NCBI GenBank assembly: GCA_948467735.1
Contig: CAOKFN010000004.1
Location: 70,089-134,088 of the forward strand
Source: an uncultured bacterium
GTDB lineage: Bacteria > Bacillota > Clostridia > Lachnospirales > Lachnospiraceae
Length of the DNA stretch: 64,000 bases
Reading direction: 5' to 3'
Shown here: positions 9,335 through 18,331 of the stretch, piece after piece
How the letters are laid out: the number at the start of each line of letters is the position of its first letter
How positions within the stretch are numbered: the stretch's first letter is position 1
The notes under the pieces: generated by a model
The model's input: the letters and a program-made list of their open reading frames with translations, nothing else
Told to the model about the DNA's origin: nothing
Database searches by the model: none
Program-made: the position numbers and the translations under genes

Positions 9335-10219
9335 ATGAAATATAAAGATTTTGACGGACCGGCTGAAGAGCTGATTCGCCGAAAATTAAAAGAAATAGAG
9401 GAAACAGAACATGTGAAGGTGCTTCATGCGGTGGAATCCGGCAGCAGGGCATGGGGATTTGCCTCGGCTGACAGCGATTATGACGTGCGCTTTATCTATG
9501 TAAGGCAGAAGGAAGATTATTTGTGCCTGCAGGACCGAAAGGATTTTATTGAATGGGAACTGGACGAAACTCTGGATATCAACGGCTGGGATCTGCAAAA
9601 GGCGCTGCGGCATTTTCATAAATCCAATGCGGTGCTTTATGAATGGCTGGGTTCTCCGATCGTATATGATACGACTCCCGAATGGAAACGGGTGAAAAGT
9701 TCGGTAATTCACTATTTTTCCTGCAAGGCAGCCATGTATCATTATTTCGCATCGGCTAATAAAAGTTATCTTACATGTCTGGGGAAAGAAGCAGACGGGA
9801 TTTCCATGGAAGAAGAGCGTCCCATGGAAGAAAAGCATTCCATGGAAGAAGAGCATTCCATGGAAGAAAAAAATTCCATGATCAAATATAAAAAATATCT
9901 GTATATCCTGCGCCCCCTTCTGGCCTGCAGGTGGATCGAACAAAAAGCCTGTCCGCCGCCGGTGCCGTTTCAGCATCTGGCAGATGCGGTTCTGGAAGAA
10001 TCCATGAAGCCCGTTGTGGAAAAGCTTCTGGAAGAAAAAATGCGTATGACGGAATCCCAAGAAGGAAAAAGAATATTGAAGCTGGATGCGTATCTTGCGG
10101 AGCAGCTGGAATATTACAAACAGAAAGCGCATTCCATGGAAGACGACAGGAAGGCGGATTGGGAAGAATTAAATCAGCTGTTTCTTGGAATCGTATCTTC
10201 TTTGGAAGGATTATATTAA
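9335..10219 (+). CDS. PF10127-type nucleotidyltransferase with repeat-derived insert
   Basis: ESGSRAWGFASADSDYDVRF is the GS...DxD nucleotidyltransferase motif (residues about 36-54), followed by DRKDFIEWELDE and helical segments (YILRPLLACRWIEQ) typical of PF10127. Residues about 154-184 are an insertion, five blocks of the type SMEEEH/PMEEKH, encoded by the 18-bp TTCCATGGAA array at 9802-9883. Another single copy (AHSMEDD) lies near residue 268. The insert falls between conserved helices, so it probably forms a surface loop. It is likely cotranscribed with the upstream paralogue. The insert is direct observation; its effect on activity is unknown. Confidence 0.75.
   Translation: MKYKDFDGPAEELIRRKLKEIEETEHVKVLHAVESGSRAWGFASADSDYDVRFIYVRQKEDYLCLQDRKDFIEWELDETLDINGWDLQKALRHFHKSNAVLYEWLGSPIVYDTTPEWKRVKSSVIHYFSCKAAMYHYFASANKSYLTCLGKEADGISMEEERPMEEKHSMEEEHSMEEKNSMIKYKKYLYILRPLLACRWIEQKACPPPVPFQHLADAVLEESMKPVVEKLLEEKMRMTESQEGKRILKLDAYLAEQLEYYKQKAHSMEDDRKADWEELNQLFLGIVSSLEGLY
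9802..9883 (+). repeat. Array of five 18-bp TTCCATGGAA repeats inside a gene
   Basis: Cores begin at 9802, 9820, 9838, 9856 and 9874, exactly 18 bases apart (one has C for T; the last is degenerate after TTCCATG). Each unit reads roughly AGAAGAGCAT followed by the palindrome TTCCATGGAA, adding six residues per unit in frame. Confidence 0.9.
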
Positions 10220-10276
10220 GCAGCGGCGCAGACAGGACAATATGGAGCGGATTAAATAGAAGGGCAGGAAATTACT

Positions 10277-10372
10277 ATGAAAGCACATAAGTATTGGACA
10301 ATAGGAATGATACTCTGTATGATTATGACAATTTATACAGGACATAAGATGATTCACAGCCCGGCGGAGTAA
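10277..10372 (+). CDS. 31-residue single-pass membrane miniprotein
   Basis: ATG at 10277 behind GCAGGAA opens a 31-codon frame. Its central part, WTIGMILCMIMTIYTGHKM, is a plausible membrane helix after a positively charged start (MKAHKY). It resembles short membrane proteins of the DUF6219 style that I recall from Lachnospiraceae, but that link is from memory. It lies between the nucleotidyltransferase and nth. No function can be assigned. Confidence 0.5.
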   Translation: MKAHKYWTIGMILCMIMTIYTGHKMIHSPAE

Positions 10373-10455
10373 GCTTTTTATGAATGGCAGGTACCGCATG
10401 GATGGCAGGCTCTGCTTTAGGAAGGATACGATGTATTTTTAAAACGGAGGAACCA

Positions 10456-11097
10456 ATGACAAAAAAACAACGTGCGTTAGAAATCATAGATAGATTGAAA
10501 AAGGAGTATCCGGCGACGGATTGTACGCTTACCTATGACCAAGCTTGGAAGCTTCTTGTAAGCGTGCGGCTGGCGGCCCAGTGTACGGACGCCAGAGTGA
10601 ACATTGTCGTAGAGAAACTGTATGAAAAATTCCCGGATGTAAACGCGCTGGCAGAAGCGCCCGTGGACGAAATCGAAACGCTTGTCCGTCCGTGCGGACT
10701 GGGCAGAAGCAAAGCGAGGGATATTAGCGCCTGCATGAAAATGCTCCGTGATACTTACGGCGGAAACGTTCCGAATGATTTTGATAAACTTCTGGCGCTG
10801 CCGGGGGTAGGAAGGAAAAGCGCCAACCTGATCATGGGAGACGTGTTCGGGAAACCTGCGATTGTAACAGACACACATTGCATTCGCCTGACTAATCGGA
10901 TGGGATTGGTGGACGGGATAAAAGAACCGGCAAAGGTCGAGAAGGCATTGTGGAAAATTATTCCTCCGGAAGAAGGAAATGATTTCTGCCATCGCCTTGT
11001 GGATCATGGCAGAGCCGTCTGCACTGCCCGGACAAAACCTCATTGTGAAGCCTGCTGTCTTTTGGAAATATGCAAAAGGACGGGAGTACCCACATAG
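10456..11097 (+). CDS. nth: Endonuclease III
   Basis: A bifunctional DNA glycosylase/AP lyase of base excision repair, removing oxidised pyrimidines. The helix-hairpin-helix LPGVGRKSAN contains the catalytic Lys, followed by VTDTHCIRL with the catalytic Asp. The C-terminal iron-sulfur motif reads C-x7-C-x2-C-x5-C, one residue more in the first spacing than the usual C-x6-C. The start at 10456 is set by CGGAGG five bases upstream; an ORF start further left lacks a ribosome site. 213 residues, normal for the family. Confidence 0.93.
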   Translation: MTKKQRALEIIDRLKKEYPATDCTLTYDQAWKLLVSVRLAAQCTDARVNIVVEKLYEKFPDVNALAEAPVDEIETLVRPCGLGRSKARDISACMKMLRDTYGGNVPNDFDKLLALPGVGRKSANLIMGDVFGKPAIVTDTHCIRLTNRMGLVDGIKEPAKVEKALWKIIPPEEGNDFCHRLVDHGRAVCTARTKPHCEACCLLEICKRTGVPT

Positions 11098-11254
11098 TCC
11101 CAAAAAAACGGCGCAGGCAGAACAGAACTGTTCAAGCATGCCGAAGCATAAAATCAGCATTTACACAAATAGAACCTATGAGAATATGCTGGGATATACA
11201 TTGGGAGTATCGCCTCTGCATAAAGTAAGGTAAGTTTATGTTGGGAGATTGCTT

Positions 11255-12391
11255 ATGGAAATCTATGTGGTAAAGCCGGGGGATAACGTGGACGGCATCG
11301 CGGCAGAGTTCGGCGTCAATGTAGAACAGATTATTTATGATAATCAGCTGGAATATCCTTATGCGCTGGCGATAGGGCAGGCGCTTTTGATTAACGAGTA
11401 TGAAAGAAATGCTGATAGAGCCATATCCGTGAGCGGCTATGCCTATCCTTTCATCAGTCCATGGGTACTGGAGCAGACGCTGCCCTACCTGTCGGAGCTT
11501 CCGATTTTTTCCTATGGCTTTACAAAGGAAGGCCGGCTGCTTCCGCCCATTCATGGGGATGATATGTGGATGATTGCGGAAGCGGAACGTTTCGGAACTT
11601 TGCCGATACTGACGCTGACTCCTTTGGGTCCAGATGGGAATTTTAATAATCAGCTGATTCATTCGGTGGTAAATAACACGGAGTACACAGATAGATTGAT
11701 TCAAAATTTACTTGAAGTCATGGGTGAGAAAAAATATCAGGGGCTTGATATTGATTTTGAATATATTCTTGCAGAGGACAGGGACGCGTTTACCGCTTTT
11801 GTCCGAAAAACGGCGGAAGCCATGCGCGCAGACGGGTATCATACTTCAGTAGCGCTGGCGCCAAAGACAAGCGCCGACCAGCCGGGACTGCTATATCAGG
11901 GAAAAGATTATCGTGCTCTTGGAGAAGCGGCGGATCATGTACTTTTGATGACGTATGAATGGGGTTATACCTACGGCCCTCCCATGGCTGTAGCGCCCAT
12001 TAATCAGGTGCGCAGGGTAGTAGAGTACGCATTGACGGAGATACCTGCCGCGAAGATAGATTTGGGAATTCCAAACTACGGGTATGACTGGCCCCTTCCA
12101 TATGAAAGGGGCGTCACCAAAGCCGATACCATCGGGAACGTACAGGCTGTACGCATTGCTGTGGAACAAGGGGCTGAAATTATGTTTGATAATCTGGCAG
12201 AAAGCCCCTATTTTACCTATACCAGCGCCGGTGTTTCCCATGAAGTATGGTTTGAAGATGTGAGGAGCCTGCAGGCGAAATTTAACCTAATAAAAGAATA
12301 TAATCTGCGCGGCTGCGGATACTGGCAGATTATGAAATGGTTCCGGGCAAATTGGGTATTGCTGCAGAATCAGTTTTATATTCTGAAATGA
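11255..12391 (+). CDS. LysM-GH18 spore-type glycosidase (YaaH/SleL-like)
   Basis: Residues 1-48 are a LysM peptidoglycan-binding domain (YVVKPGDNVDGIAAEFGV). The rest is a GH18 barrel with the catalytic DxxDxDxE-type motif at GLDIDFEYI (Glu near residue 168), and the barrel-end signatures LMTYEWGY and GIPNYGYDW. The lack of a signal peptide together with LysM + GH18 is typical of Bacillus YaaH/SleL, proteins of the spore cortex/coat that cleave cortex muramic-delta-lactam glycan. Mother-cell expression is therefore likely (inference). The ATG at 11255 follows GGGAG; the family length of about 380-430 agrees. Confidence 0.85.
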   Translation: MEIYVVKPGDNVDGIAAEFGVNVEQIIYDNQLEYPYALAIGQALLINEYERNADRAISVSGYAYPFISPWVLEQTLPYLSELPIFSYGFTKEGRLLPPIHGDDMWMIAEAERFGTLPILTLTPLGPDGNFNNQLIHSVVNNTEYTDRLIQNLLEVMGEKKYQGLDIDFEYILAEDRDAFTAFVRKTAEAMRADGYHTSVALAPKTSADQPGLLYQGKDYRALGEAADHVLLMTYEWGYTYGPPMAVAPINQVRRVVEYALTEIPAAKIDLGIPNYGYDWPLPYERGVTKADTIGNVQAVRIAVEQGAEIMFDNLAESPYFTYTSAGVSHEVWFEDVRSLQAKFNLIKEYNLRGCGYWQIMKWFRANWVLLQNQFYILK

Positions 12392-12446
12392 TAGTTACAG
12401 CTCAATTTCGGGAAAATAATTCATGATTCCATTTTAATAGTCTATC

Positions 12447-12508
12447 ATAACAGTTCAGCCTTGCGGCAGCGCCGATTCACGAATGAAACAGGAAGGCTGA
12501 ACTGTTAT
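12447..12508 (+). terminator. Long hairpin after the GH18 gene
   Basis: A perfect 16-bp stem: ATAACAGTTCAGCCTT (12447-12462) with AAGGCTGAACTGTTAT (12493-12508). There is no T tract on the plus strand, so it is a transcript-end hairpin or another structured element and not a textbook terminator. Confidence 0.5.
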
Positions 12509-12536
12509 GTCCGCCCGATAAGTTAGATTGTGTAAC

Positions 12537-12565
12537 TTGACGAAAGTGTGTTTGTCTGCTATACT
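12537..12565 (+). promoter_or_regulatory. Promoter of the small membrane protein - HAD operon
   Basis: TTGACG (12537-12542) and TATACT (12560-12565) are separated by exactly 17 bases, upstream of the 12631 start. Confidence 0.75.
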
Positions 12566-12630
12566 TATAAACAATAGAATTGGCACGGCGCAGATGCCGC
12601 CAATAGATTGACAGAAAAGAGGGAAAAGAG

Positions 12631-12783
12631 ATGCTTGTAAATTTTCTTAATTCATTTATGTCCTACTTTTTATTAATGGTGATAATCGTAGTAGTGGCAG
12701 GTGTTGCGACAGCTATTGGAATTACCATGGCTAAAAAAAAGAATGCTAATACTGTGTCGGCATCTGATCACGGTAAAAATTGA
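12631..12783 (+). CDS. 50-residue membrane protein translationally coupled to HAD phosphatase
   Basis: ATG at 12631 follows AGAGGGAAAAGAG. Residues about 7-31 form a hydrophobic helix (YFLLMVIIVVVAGVATAIGI) followed by MAKKKN and a polar tail. Its TGA overlaps the ATG of the HAD gene as TGATG, the hallmark of translational coupling, and a good promoter lies ahead. That makes this a real gene and not chance coding. Function unknown; the topology is probably N-out/C-in by the positive-inside rule. Confidence 0.75.
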   Translation: MLVNFLNSFMSYFLLMVIIVVVAGVATAIGITMAKKKNANTVSASDHGKN

Positions 12784-13490
12784 TGGGCCGCTTTACAACA
12801 ATTTGGTGGGATGTGGACGGCACGCTTCTGGACTTTGTCTATTCCCAGAGATATGCAATTACGAAGTGCTTTCGCACCATCGGCCGTGAAATTACAGAAG
12901 ACGAGATGAAATTATACGCCCGGATTAACGACGATTATTGGAAACGCCTGGAACTAGGGGAGATTACCAAGAAAGAACTGCTGCCGGGCCGTTTTGTTAC
13001 GCTGTTTTCGGCATTGGGAATAGAGAATGTGGACGTAGAATCGTTTTGTCAGGAATATCAAAAGGCGCTTGGAAGCGTTTTTTCCTATTTGGATGATTCG
13101 CTGACCCTTTGCAGGAATCTGAGGGGGCGCGTAAAGCAATATGTGATTACCAATGGCGTTACTTCCACCCAATACAGCAAATTGAAGCTCTCCGGTCTTG
13201 CGGATGTAATGGACGGCATTTTTATCTCTGAGCAGATAGGATTTCCTAAGCCGAATCCGGAATTTTTTGACTACTGTTTGGAACACATGGAAAAGGTACA
13301 TTCCACGAAAGCATTGGACAAGCGACGGATTCTGATTGTAGGCGATTCTCTAACCAGCGATATTAAGGGCGGAATTCAGGCAGGCATTCCCACCTGCTGG
13401 TATAATAACAAAGGAGCCGCCAACCATACATATTATAAACCGGATTACGAAATCAGCTGCCTGAATATGTTATATGATATTATACAATAA
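12783..13490 (+). CDS. HAD-superfamily 5'-nucleotidase-like phosphatase (YjjG/YfnB type)
   Basis: WWDVDGTLLDF is HAD motif I with both catalytic aspartates, VITNGVTSTQYSKLKLSGL is motif II (Thr-Asn), the conserved FPKPNPEFF supplies the Lys of motif III, and VGDSLTSDIKGG is motif IV. The cap is helical (C1 type). TNGxxxTQxxK and the overall length (235 residues) match YjjG/YfnB nucleotidases, which act on noncanonical pyrimidine and purine monophosphates. The start overlaps the stop of the small membrane protein. Confidence 0.85.
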   Translation: MGRFTTIWWDVDGTLLDFVYSQRYAITKCFRTIGREITEDEMKLYARINDDYWKRLELGEITKKELLPGRFVTLFSALGIENVDVESFCQEYQKALGSVFSYLDDSLTLCRNLRGRVKQYVITNGVTSTQYSKLKLSGLADVMDGIFISEQIGFPKPNPEFFDYCLEHMEKVHSTKALDKRRILIVGDSLTSDIKGGIQAGIPTCWYNNKGAANHTYYKPDYEISCLNMLYDIIQ

Positions 13491-13606
13491 AAATTCGCCG
13501 GTAGAATCTGCGCATTGATTCTATTGATGTGAATAAAAATAATGTAATAAAAAGTATTGGCAGATGCAGAAGACCTATTATGATATGTTTCCAAGGGGGA
13601 ACGAAC

Positions 13607-14611
13607 ATGGCAAAGTCGGCGGGGCAGAAGCTGAAGCTTTTGTACCTCATTAAACTTCTATCGGAAAATACGGATGAAAACCACCCTGTAAGCACGGCGG
13701 AAATTATAGCATACCTTGGCGCCAACGGTATTCATTCCGAGCGAAAAAGCATATATGACGATATTGAGAAGCTGTGTGATTTCGGATATGACATTATTCA
13801 GGTACAAAGCAGGCTTGGAGGCGGCTACTATATGGCCGGCAGGGAGTTTGAATTGGCAGAATTAAAGCTGCTGGTGGACGCAGTGCAGTCTTCTCGCTTT
13901 ATTACGACCCGGAAATCCCGAAGCTTAATTAAAAAACTGGAACAGATGGCGGGAAAGCACGACGCCGGAAAGCTGCAGCGGCAGGTATATGTGGCCGGAC
14001 GTATCAAGACGGAAAACGAAAGCATTTATTACAGCATAGACAATATCCACAAGGCAATTCAGGAAAATCGGCAGATTTCATTTCAATATTTGGACTGGAA
14101 TCTAAAAAAAGAGCTTGTCCCCAGACAAAACAGTGACAAAAAAGTAAGTCCATGGGCTTTAATCTGGCAGGATGAGAATTATTATCTGGCGGCCTTTGAT
14201 CCTATAGACGGTATCATGAAGCATTATCGGGTGGACAAGATGGGAAAGGTCAAAGTATTGAAGGAAGCCAGAGAGGGAATGGAGCAGTTTTCCAAGGTGG
14301 ATCTGGCAGACTATACCAACCAGACATTCGGTATGTATGGGGGGAAAGAAGAAATTGTGACAATGCAGTTTCCCAATCGGCTGGTGGGCGTAATTCTGGA
14401 TCGTTTTGGGCGGGAAGCGGATATCCGGCCTATGACGGACCGGGTATTTCGTGTCCGCGCAAAAGTTGCTGTCAGCGGTCAGTTTTTTGGCTGGCTGGCA
14501 GGAATTGGCCGGGAAGCCGTCATTATAGGGCCGGCTTCTGTAAAGGAGCAATACAGAAAATGGCTGACGGATATTGTCACCACCATGCAGCTTACGGAGG
14601 AGCTGCCCTAA
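13607..14611 (+). CDS. WYL-domain transcriptional regulator
   Basis: Residues 1-65 form a DeoR/HTH_11-type winged helix (KLKLLYLIKLLSENTDENHPVSTAEI, SERKSIYDDIEKL). The central WYL domain is recognisable by ALIWQDENYYLAAFDPIDG and YRVDKMGKV, and a C-terminal WCX-like region ends at PASVKEQYRKWL. Such proteins bind nucleic-acid-related ligands through WYL and regulate transcription. AGGGGG ahead of 13607 decides the start. The target is unknown; it is immediately upstream of nrdD but no operator can be shown. Confidence 0.87.
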   Translation: MAKSAGQKLKLLYLIKLLSENTDENHPVSTAEIIAYLGANGIHSERKSIYDDIEKLCDFGYDIIQVQSRLGGGYYMAGREFELAELKLLVDAVQSSRFITTRKSRSLIKKLEQMAGKHDAGKLQRQVYVAGRIKTENESIYYSIDNIHKAIQENRQISFQYLDWNLKKELVPRQNSDKKVSPWALIWQDENYYLAAFDPIDGIMKHYRVDKMGKVKVLKEAREGMEQFSKVDLADYTNQTFGMYGGKEEIVTMQFPNRLVGVILDRFGREADIRPMTDRVFRVRAKVAVSGQFFGWLAGIGREAVIIGPASVKEQYRKWLTDIVTTMQLTEELP

Positions 14612-14768
14612 GCGCGTTTGATAATTGCCCTCCTTGGAATACATAGACCGGGGAAACGAATTTTCAAACACGCCTTGGCAGAACTATACGCCCATATTAT
14701 CGTGTCTGATGACGGGGCGGATCAGAGCAGGAAATAACCGTTATGCAATTAGGAAAGGGATGGATACC

Positions 14769-16958
14769 ATGAGCAGTAATTTTGAACAGGCGGCGAGAGA
14801 AGATGTCAATTACGGGGAAGAATTTTTACCCCGCAGGGAAGTATGCGTCATCAAGAAAGACGGAAGCAAAGAAGCTTTCAATGTGCAGAAAGTAATTAAT
14901 GCCGTGGGAAAGAGCGCATACAGGGCGTTGACAAAATTTACATCAGCGGAAGAACGCCTTATCTGTCAATACGTGATTGATAAAGTAAATGAACTGGACT
15001 CTGCCGAAATCCCCATTCCTGTGATGCATAATATTGTGGAGAGCGCGCTGGAGCAGGTGAAGCCCGTGGTTGCCAAAAGCTATCGGGATTATCGCAATTA
15101 CAAGCAGGATTTCGTCCGAATGCTGGATGACGTCTATAAAAAGAGCCAGTCCATCATGTATATCGGCGATAAGGAGAATGCCAACACGGATTCCGCACTG
15201 GTTGCCACCAAGAGAAGTCTGGTATTTAATCAGCTGAACAAGGAATTGTACCAAAAGTTCTTTATGACCACGGAGGAAATTCAAGCCTGCCGCGACGGAT
15301 ATATTTATGTTCATGATATGTGTGCCAGACGGGATACCATGAACTGCTGCCTGTTTGATGTGCAGAATGTGCTGAGCGGCGGTTTTGAAATGGGAAACGT
15401 ATGGTACAATGAGCCGAAAACGCTGGACGTCGCCTTTGATGTGATCGGCGACATTGTATTGAGCGCCGCCAGCCAGCAGTACGGCGGCTTTACGGTTCCC
15501 AGCGTGGATCTGATTCTGGAGCCTTACGCGGAGAAATCCTACCGCCGTTATATAGAGAAATACCTGCGGCTCGGAATTGCCAAGGATACGGCAGAGAAGG
15601 AGGCTTACGCGGATGTAGTACGGGAGTTCGAGCAGGGATTTCAGGGATGGGAATACAAATTCAACACCGTCGGAAGCAGCCGCGGGGACTATCCCTTTAT
15701 CACCGTAACCGCGGGCACGGGGACGGGAAAATTCGCCCGGCTTGCCTCCATTACCATGCTGGAAGTAAGAAGAAAGGGGCAGGGCCGAAAAGAATGTAAG
15801 AAACCTGTACTGTTTCCGAAAATTGTATTTTTATATGACGAAAACCTCCATGGACCGGGAATGCCTTTGGAGGATGTATTTGAGGCGGGAGTAAAATGTT
15901 CGGCGAAAACCATGTATCCCGATTGGCTGAGCCTGACCGGAAAAGGCTATGTGGCCAGCATTTACAAACAATACGGCCGAATCATCTCTCCCATGGGCTG
16001 TCGGGCATTCCTGTCTCCTTGGTACGAGCGGGGCGGAATGCATCCTGCCGACGAGAAGGACATGCCCGTATTCGTGGGACGGTTCAATATCGGCGCCGTC
16101 TCCCTCCATCTTCCCATGATTTTGGCAAGGGCAAGGAAGGAAAGCCGTGATTTTTATGAGGTTCTGGATTATTATCTAAACCTGATCCGGCAGCTTCATA
16201 TCCGCACTTACGCTTATCTGGGAGAAATGCGTGCGTCCACGAATCCGCTGGCCTACTGTGAGGGAGGTTTTTTGGGAGGTCATTTAAAGCTGTCCGATAA
16301 AATTAAGCCTTTGTTGAAATCTGCCACCGCCAGCTTTGGCATCACTGCGCTGAATGAGCTGCAGGAATTATATAATAACAAATCCTTGGTGGAAGACGGT
16401 GAATTTGCCCTTGAGGTATTGGAATATATCAACAGCCGCGTGAATGAATTTAAAGAAGCGGACGGAAATCTTTATGCCATTTACGGTACGCCTGCGGAAA
16501 ATCTCTGCGGGCTGCAGGTAAAACAGTTCCGCAATAAATATGGGATTGTGGAAGGCGTTTCCGACAGGGAGTACGTAAGCAACAGCTTTCATTGCCATGT
16601 GACGGAGGATATCACCCCCATTCAAAAGCAGAATCTGGAAGAACGGTTCTGGAATCTGTGCAACGGCGGCAAGATTCAATACGTAAAATATCCCATAGAC
16701 TACAATCTTGAGGCCATTAAGACTCTGATACACCGTGCGATGAAGATGGGATTTTACGAAGGCGTGAATCTATCCCTTGCTTACTGTGACGACTGCGGAC
16801 ATCAGGAGCTGGAGATGGATGTATGTCCGAAATGCGGAAGCCGCAATCTGACCAAAATTGACCGTATGAACGGTTATCTGTCCTATTCCCGCGTCCATGG
16901 GGATACTAGGTTAAACGATGCAAAAATGGCGGAAATCGCGGAAAGAAAGAGCATGTAG
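14769..16958 (+). CDS. nrdD: Anaerobic (class III) ribonucleoside-triphosphate reductase
   Basis: It reduces ribonucleotides to deoxyribonucleotides by glycyl-radical chemistry. The N-terminal ATP-cone (VIKKDGSKEAFNVQKVINAV) is the allosteric site. MNCCLFDVQNVLSGG lies in the catalytic barrel. Near the C-terminus, CDDCGHQELEMDVCPKCGS binds zinc and MNGYLSYSRVHGD carries the radical glycine. AGGAAAGG supports the ATG at 14769; another in-frame ATG lies at 14760. About 729 residues, normal. nrdG follows after about 160 bp and a dUTPase after that. Confidence 0.95.
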   Translation: MSSNFEQAAREDVNYGEEFLPRREVCVIKKDGSKEAFNVQKVINAVGKSAYRALTKFTSAEERLICQYVIDKVNELDSAEIPIPVMHNIVESALEQVKPVVAKSYRDYRNYKQDFVRMLDDVYKKSQSIMYIGDKENANTDSALVATKRSLVFNQLNKELYQKFFMTTEEIQACRDGYIYVHDMCARRDTMNCCLFDVQNVLSGGFEMGNVWYNEPKTLDVAFDVIGDIVLSAASQQYGGFTVPSVDLILEPYAEKSYRRYIEKYLRLGIAKDTAEKEAYADVVREFEQGFQGWEYKFNTVGSSRGDYPFITVTAGTGTGKFARLASITMLEVRRKGQGRKECKKPVLFPKIVFLYDENLHGPGMPLEDVFEAGVKCSAKTMYPDWLSLTGKGYVASIYKQYGRIISPMGCRAFLSPWYERGGMHPADEKDMPVFVGRFNIGAVSLHLPMILARARKESRDFYEVLDYYLNLIRQLHIRTYAYLGEMRASTNPLAYCEGGFLGGHLKLSDKIKPLLKSATASFGITALNELQELYNNKSLVEDGEFALEVLEYINSRVNEFKEADGNLYAIYGTPAENLCGLQVKQFRNKYGIVEGVSDREYVSNSFHCHVTEDITPIQKQNLEERFWNLCNGGKIQYVKYPIDYNLEAIKTLIHRAMKMGFYEGVNLSLAYCDDCGHQELEMDVCPKCGSRNLTKIDRMNGYLSYSRVHGDTRLNDAKMAEIAERKSM

Positions 16959-17114
16959 CATATTTCGCGTTCTTCCCCTAAGTTTCGGTTCGGGCAAAGT
17001 CTGTTAAGAAATTTCCCGCTGCGCCGTTAAGCGGCATCCTATCCGCGGCGGAAATCAAAACGTCGGAGATTGGACGTCTGGCGCAATACTTTTAAATGCG
17101 GCAGGGAGGACGGT

Positions 17115-17675
17115 ATGAGATACCATAATATAACAAAGGACGATATGTTAAACGGAGACGGACTGCGGGTGGTGCTTTGGACCGCAGGCTGCAGCCATTG
17201 CTGCAGGGGATGTCAGAACCCCATAACATGGGATCCGGATGGGGGATTAATCTTTGATGCAAAAGCAAAGGAAGAAATATTTGAACAGCTGAATCAGGAT
17301 TATATCTCAGGCATTACTTTCTCCGGAGGAGACCCTCTGCATCCTGCCAACAGATTTGAGGTGCGGGAGCTAATGGCGGAGATTAAGGAGAAATATCCCT
17401 CCAAGACAATCTGGCTGTATACAGGAGAGCGCTGGGAGAATATTCTCCATTATCCGCTGCTGAAGTATGTGGATGTGCTGGTGGACGGAGAATTCATCAT
17501 GGAGCAGAAGGATGTGAAGCTTTTATGGAAGGGCAGCGCGAATCAGCGTGTGATTGACGTTCAGGAAACACTTGCCGGTTCCAATCCGCTGATTCCGGTA
17601 CTGCACTGCGGAGATTACGAACAGGAATACAGGAAGACGCAAAAGCCGAACCATATCAGCGGATGCTGTGATTAG
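17115..17675 (+). CDS. nrdG: Anaerobic ribonucleotide reductase activating protein
   Basis: A radical SAM enzyme that installs the glycyl radical on NrdD. The [4Fe-4S] motif is C-x3-C-x2-C (CSHCCRGC, residues about 26-33), and TFSGGDPLHP is the SAM-binding GGDP motif. GGGAGGA five bases upstream fixes the ATG at 17115. 186 residues, slightly longer than E. coli NrdG. Same strand and order as nrdD, so probably cotranscribed. Confidence 0.94.
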   Translation: MRYHNITKDDMLNGDGLRVVLWTAGCSHCCRGCQNPITWDPDGGLIFDAKAKEEIFEQLNQDYISGITFSGGDPLHPANRFEVRELMAEIKEKYPSKTIWLYTGERWENILHYPLLKYVDVLVDGEFIMEQKDVKLLWKGSANQRVIDVQETLAGSNPLIPVLHCGDYEQEYRKTQKPNHISGCCD

Positions 17676-17723
17676 GCTTCATAATTTGATAAAATACGGA
17701 GACTCTGGCGGAATAGGTGACAA

Positions 17724-18263
17724 ATGAAAAAAATTGCTCAATTTTTTAAGGTCAGTCCAAATATTTTTATGGATGCTGTGCGGGAAGGCTTCCCCTCTTA
17801 TACGGAAGCGGAACTAAAAAAAATGTATGAAGAAATATTGCTGCCCCGACGGGCCACCGTGGGCAGTGCCGGTTATGATTTTTTCGCCCCCTTTTCCTTT
17901 TCTCTGGCGCCTGCGGGAACAATCAAAATACCCACGGGAATTCGTGTGAGGATAGACGAAGGATGGGTACTGCAGCTTTATCCCAGAAGCAGTCTTGGAT
18001 TTAGGTATCGCCTGCAGATGAATAACACTGTAGGAATTATCGACAGTGATTATTTTAATTCCGGAAATGAAGGCCATATTTTTATCAAGCTTACGAATGA
18101 TACCAATGAGGGCAGAACCGTGAGTGTGACACAGGGAAGCGCGTTGGTACAGGGGATATTTCTGGAATACGGAATTACCGTGGATGATGCTGCGGAGGGA
18201 ATACGCGACGGAGGCCTTGGCAGTACGAATCAAACAATCCCCGCTCCTTCTTCGCATAAATAG
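17724..18263 (+). CDS. dut: dUTP diphosphatase (trimeric dUTPase family)
   Basis: All main trimeric dUTPase motifs are present: RATVGSAGYDFFAP (I), YPRSSLGFR (II), NTVGIIDSDYF (III, with the Tyr and Asp of the uracil/deoxyribose pocket), and GGLGSTN (V, the glycine-rich P-loop-like tail). It hydrolyses dUTP to dUMP and keeps uracil out of DNA. An extra N-terminal segment of about 40 residues precedes motif I. The position after nrdDG fits deoxynucleotide metabolism. A dCTP deaminase is less likely because motif III is dUTPase-like. Confidence 0.88.
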   Translation: MKKIAQFFKVSPNIFMDAVREGFPSYTEAELKKMYEEILLPRRATVGSAGYDFFAPFSFSLAPAGTIKIPTGIRVRIDEGWVLQLYPRSSLGFRYRLQMNNTVGIIDSDYFNSGNEGHIFIKLTNDTNEGRTVSVTQGSALVQGIFLEYGITVDDAAEGIRDGGLGSTNQTIPAPSSHK

Positions 18264-18331
18264 CTTCCATTATGGCTATGCTAATTTCAAAGAAAACGGA
18301 AACAGCATAGCGGAAAGGAAGTTTACAATAT

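Noticed and set aside
9802..9883. CRISPR array
   Set aside because: Units are 18 bp with almost no spacer, coding and in frame; no cas genes are present.
9386..10132. 248-codon frame opposite the nucleotidyltransferase, with FFHGMLFFHG repeats
   Set aside because: It is the reverse reading of the palindromic TTCCATGGAA array. The plus strand has the catalytic motifs.
10477..11160. 227-codon open frame on the strand opposite nth
   Set aside because: It has no ribosome site, no recognisable protein features and lies wholly against an unmistakable endonuclease III.
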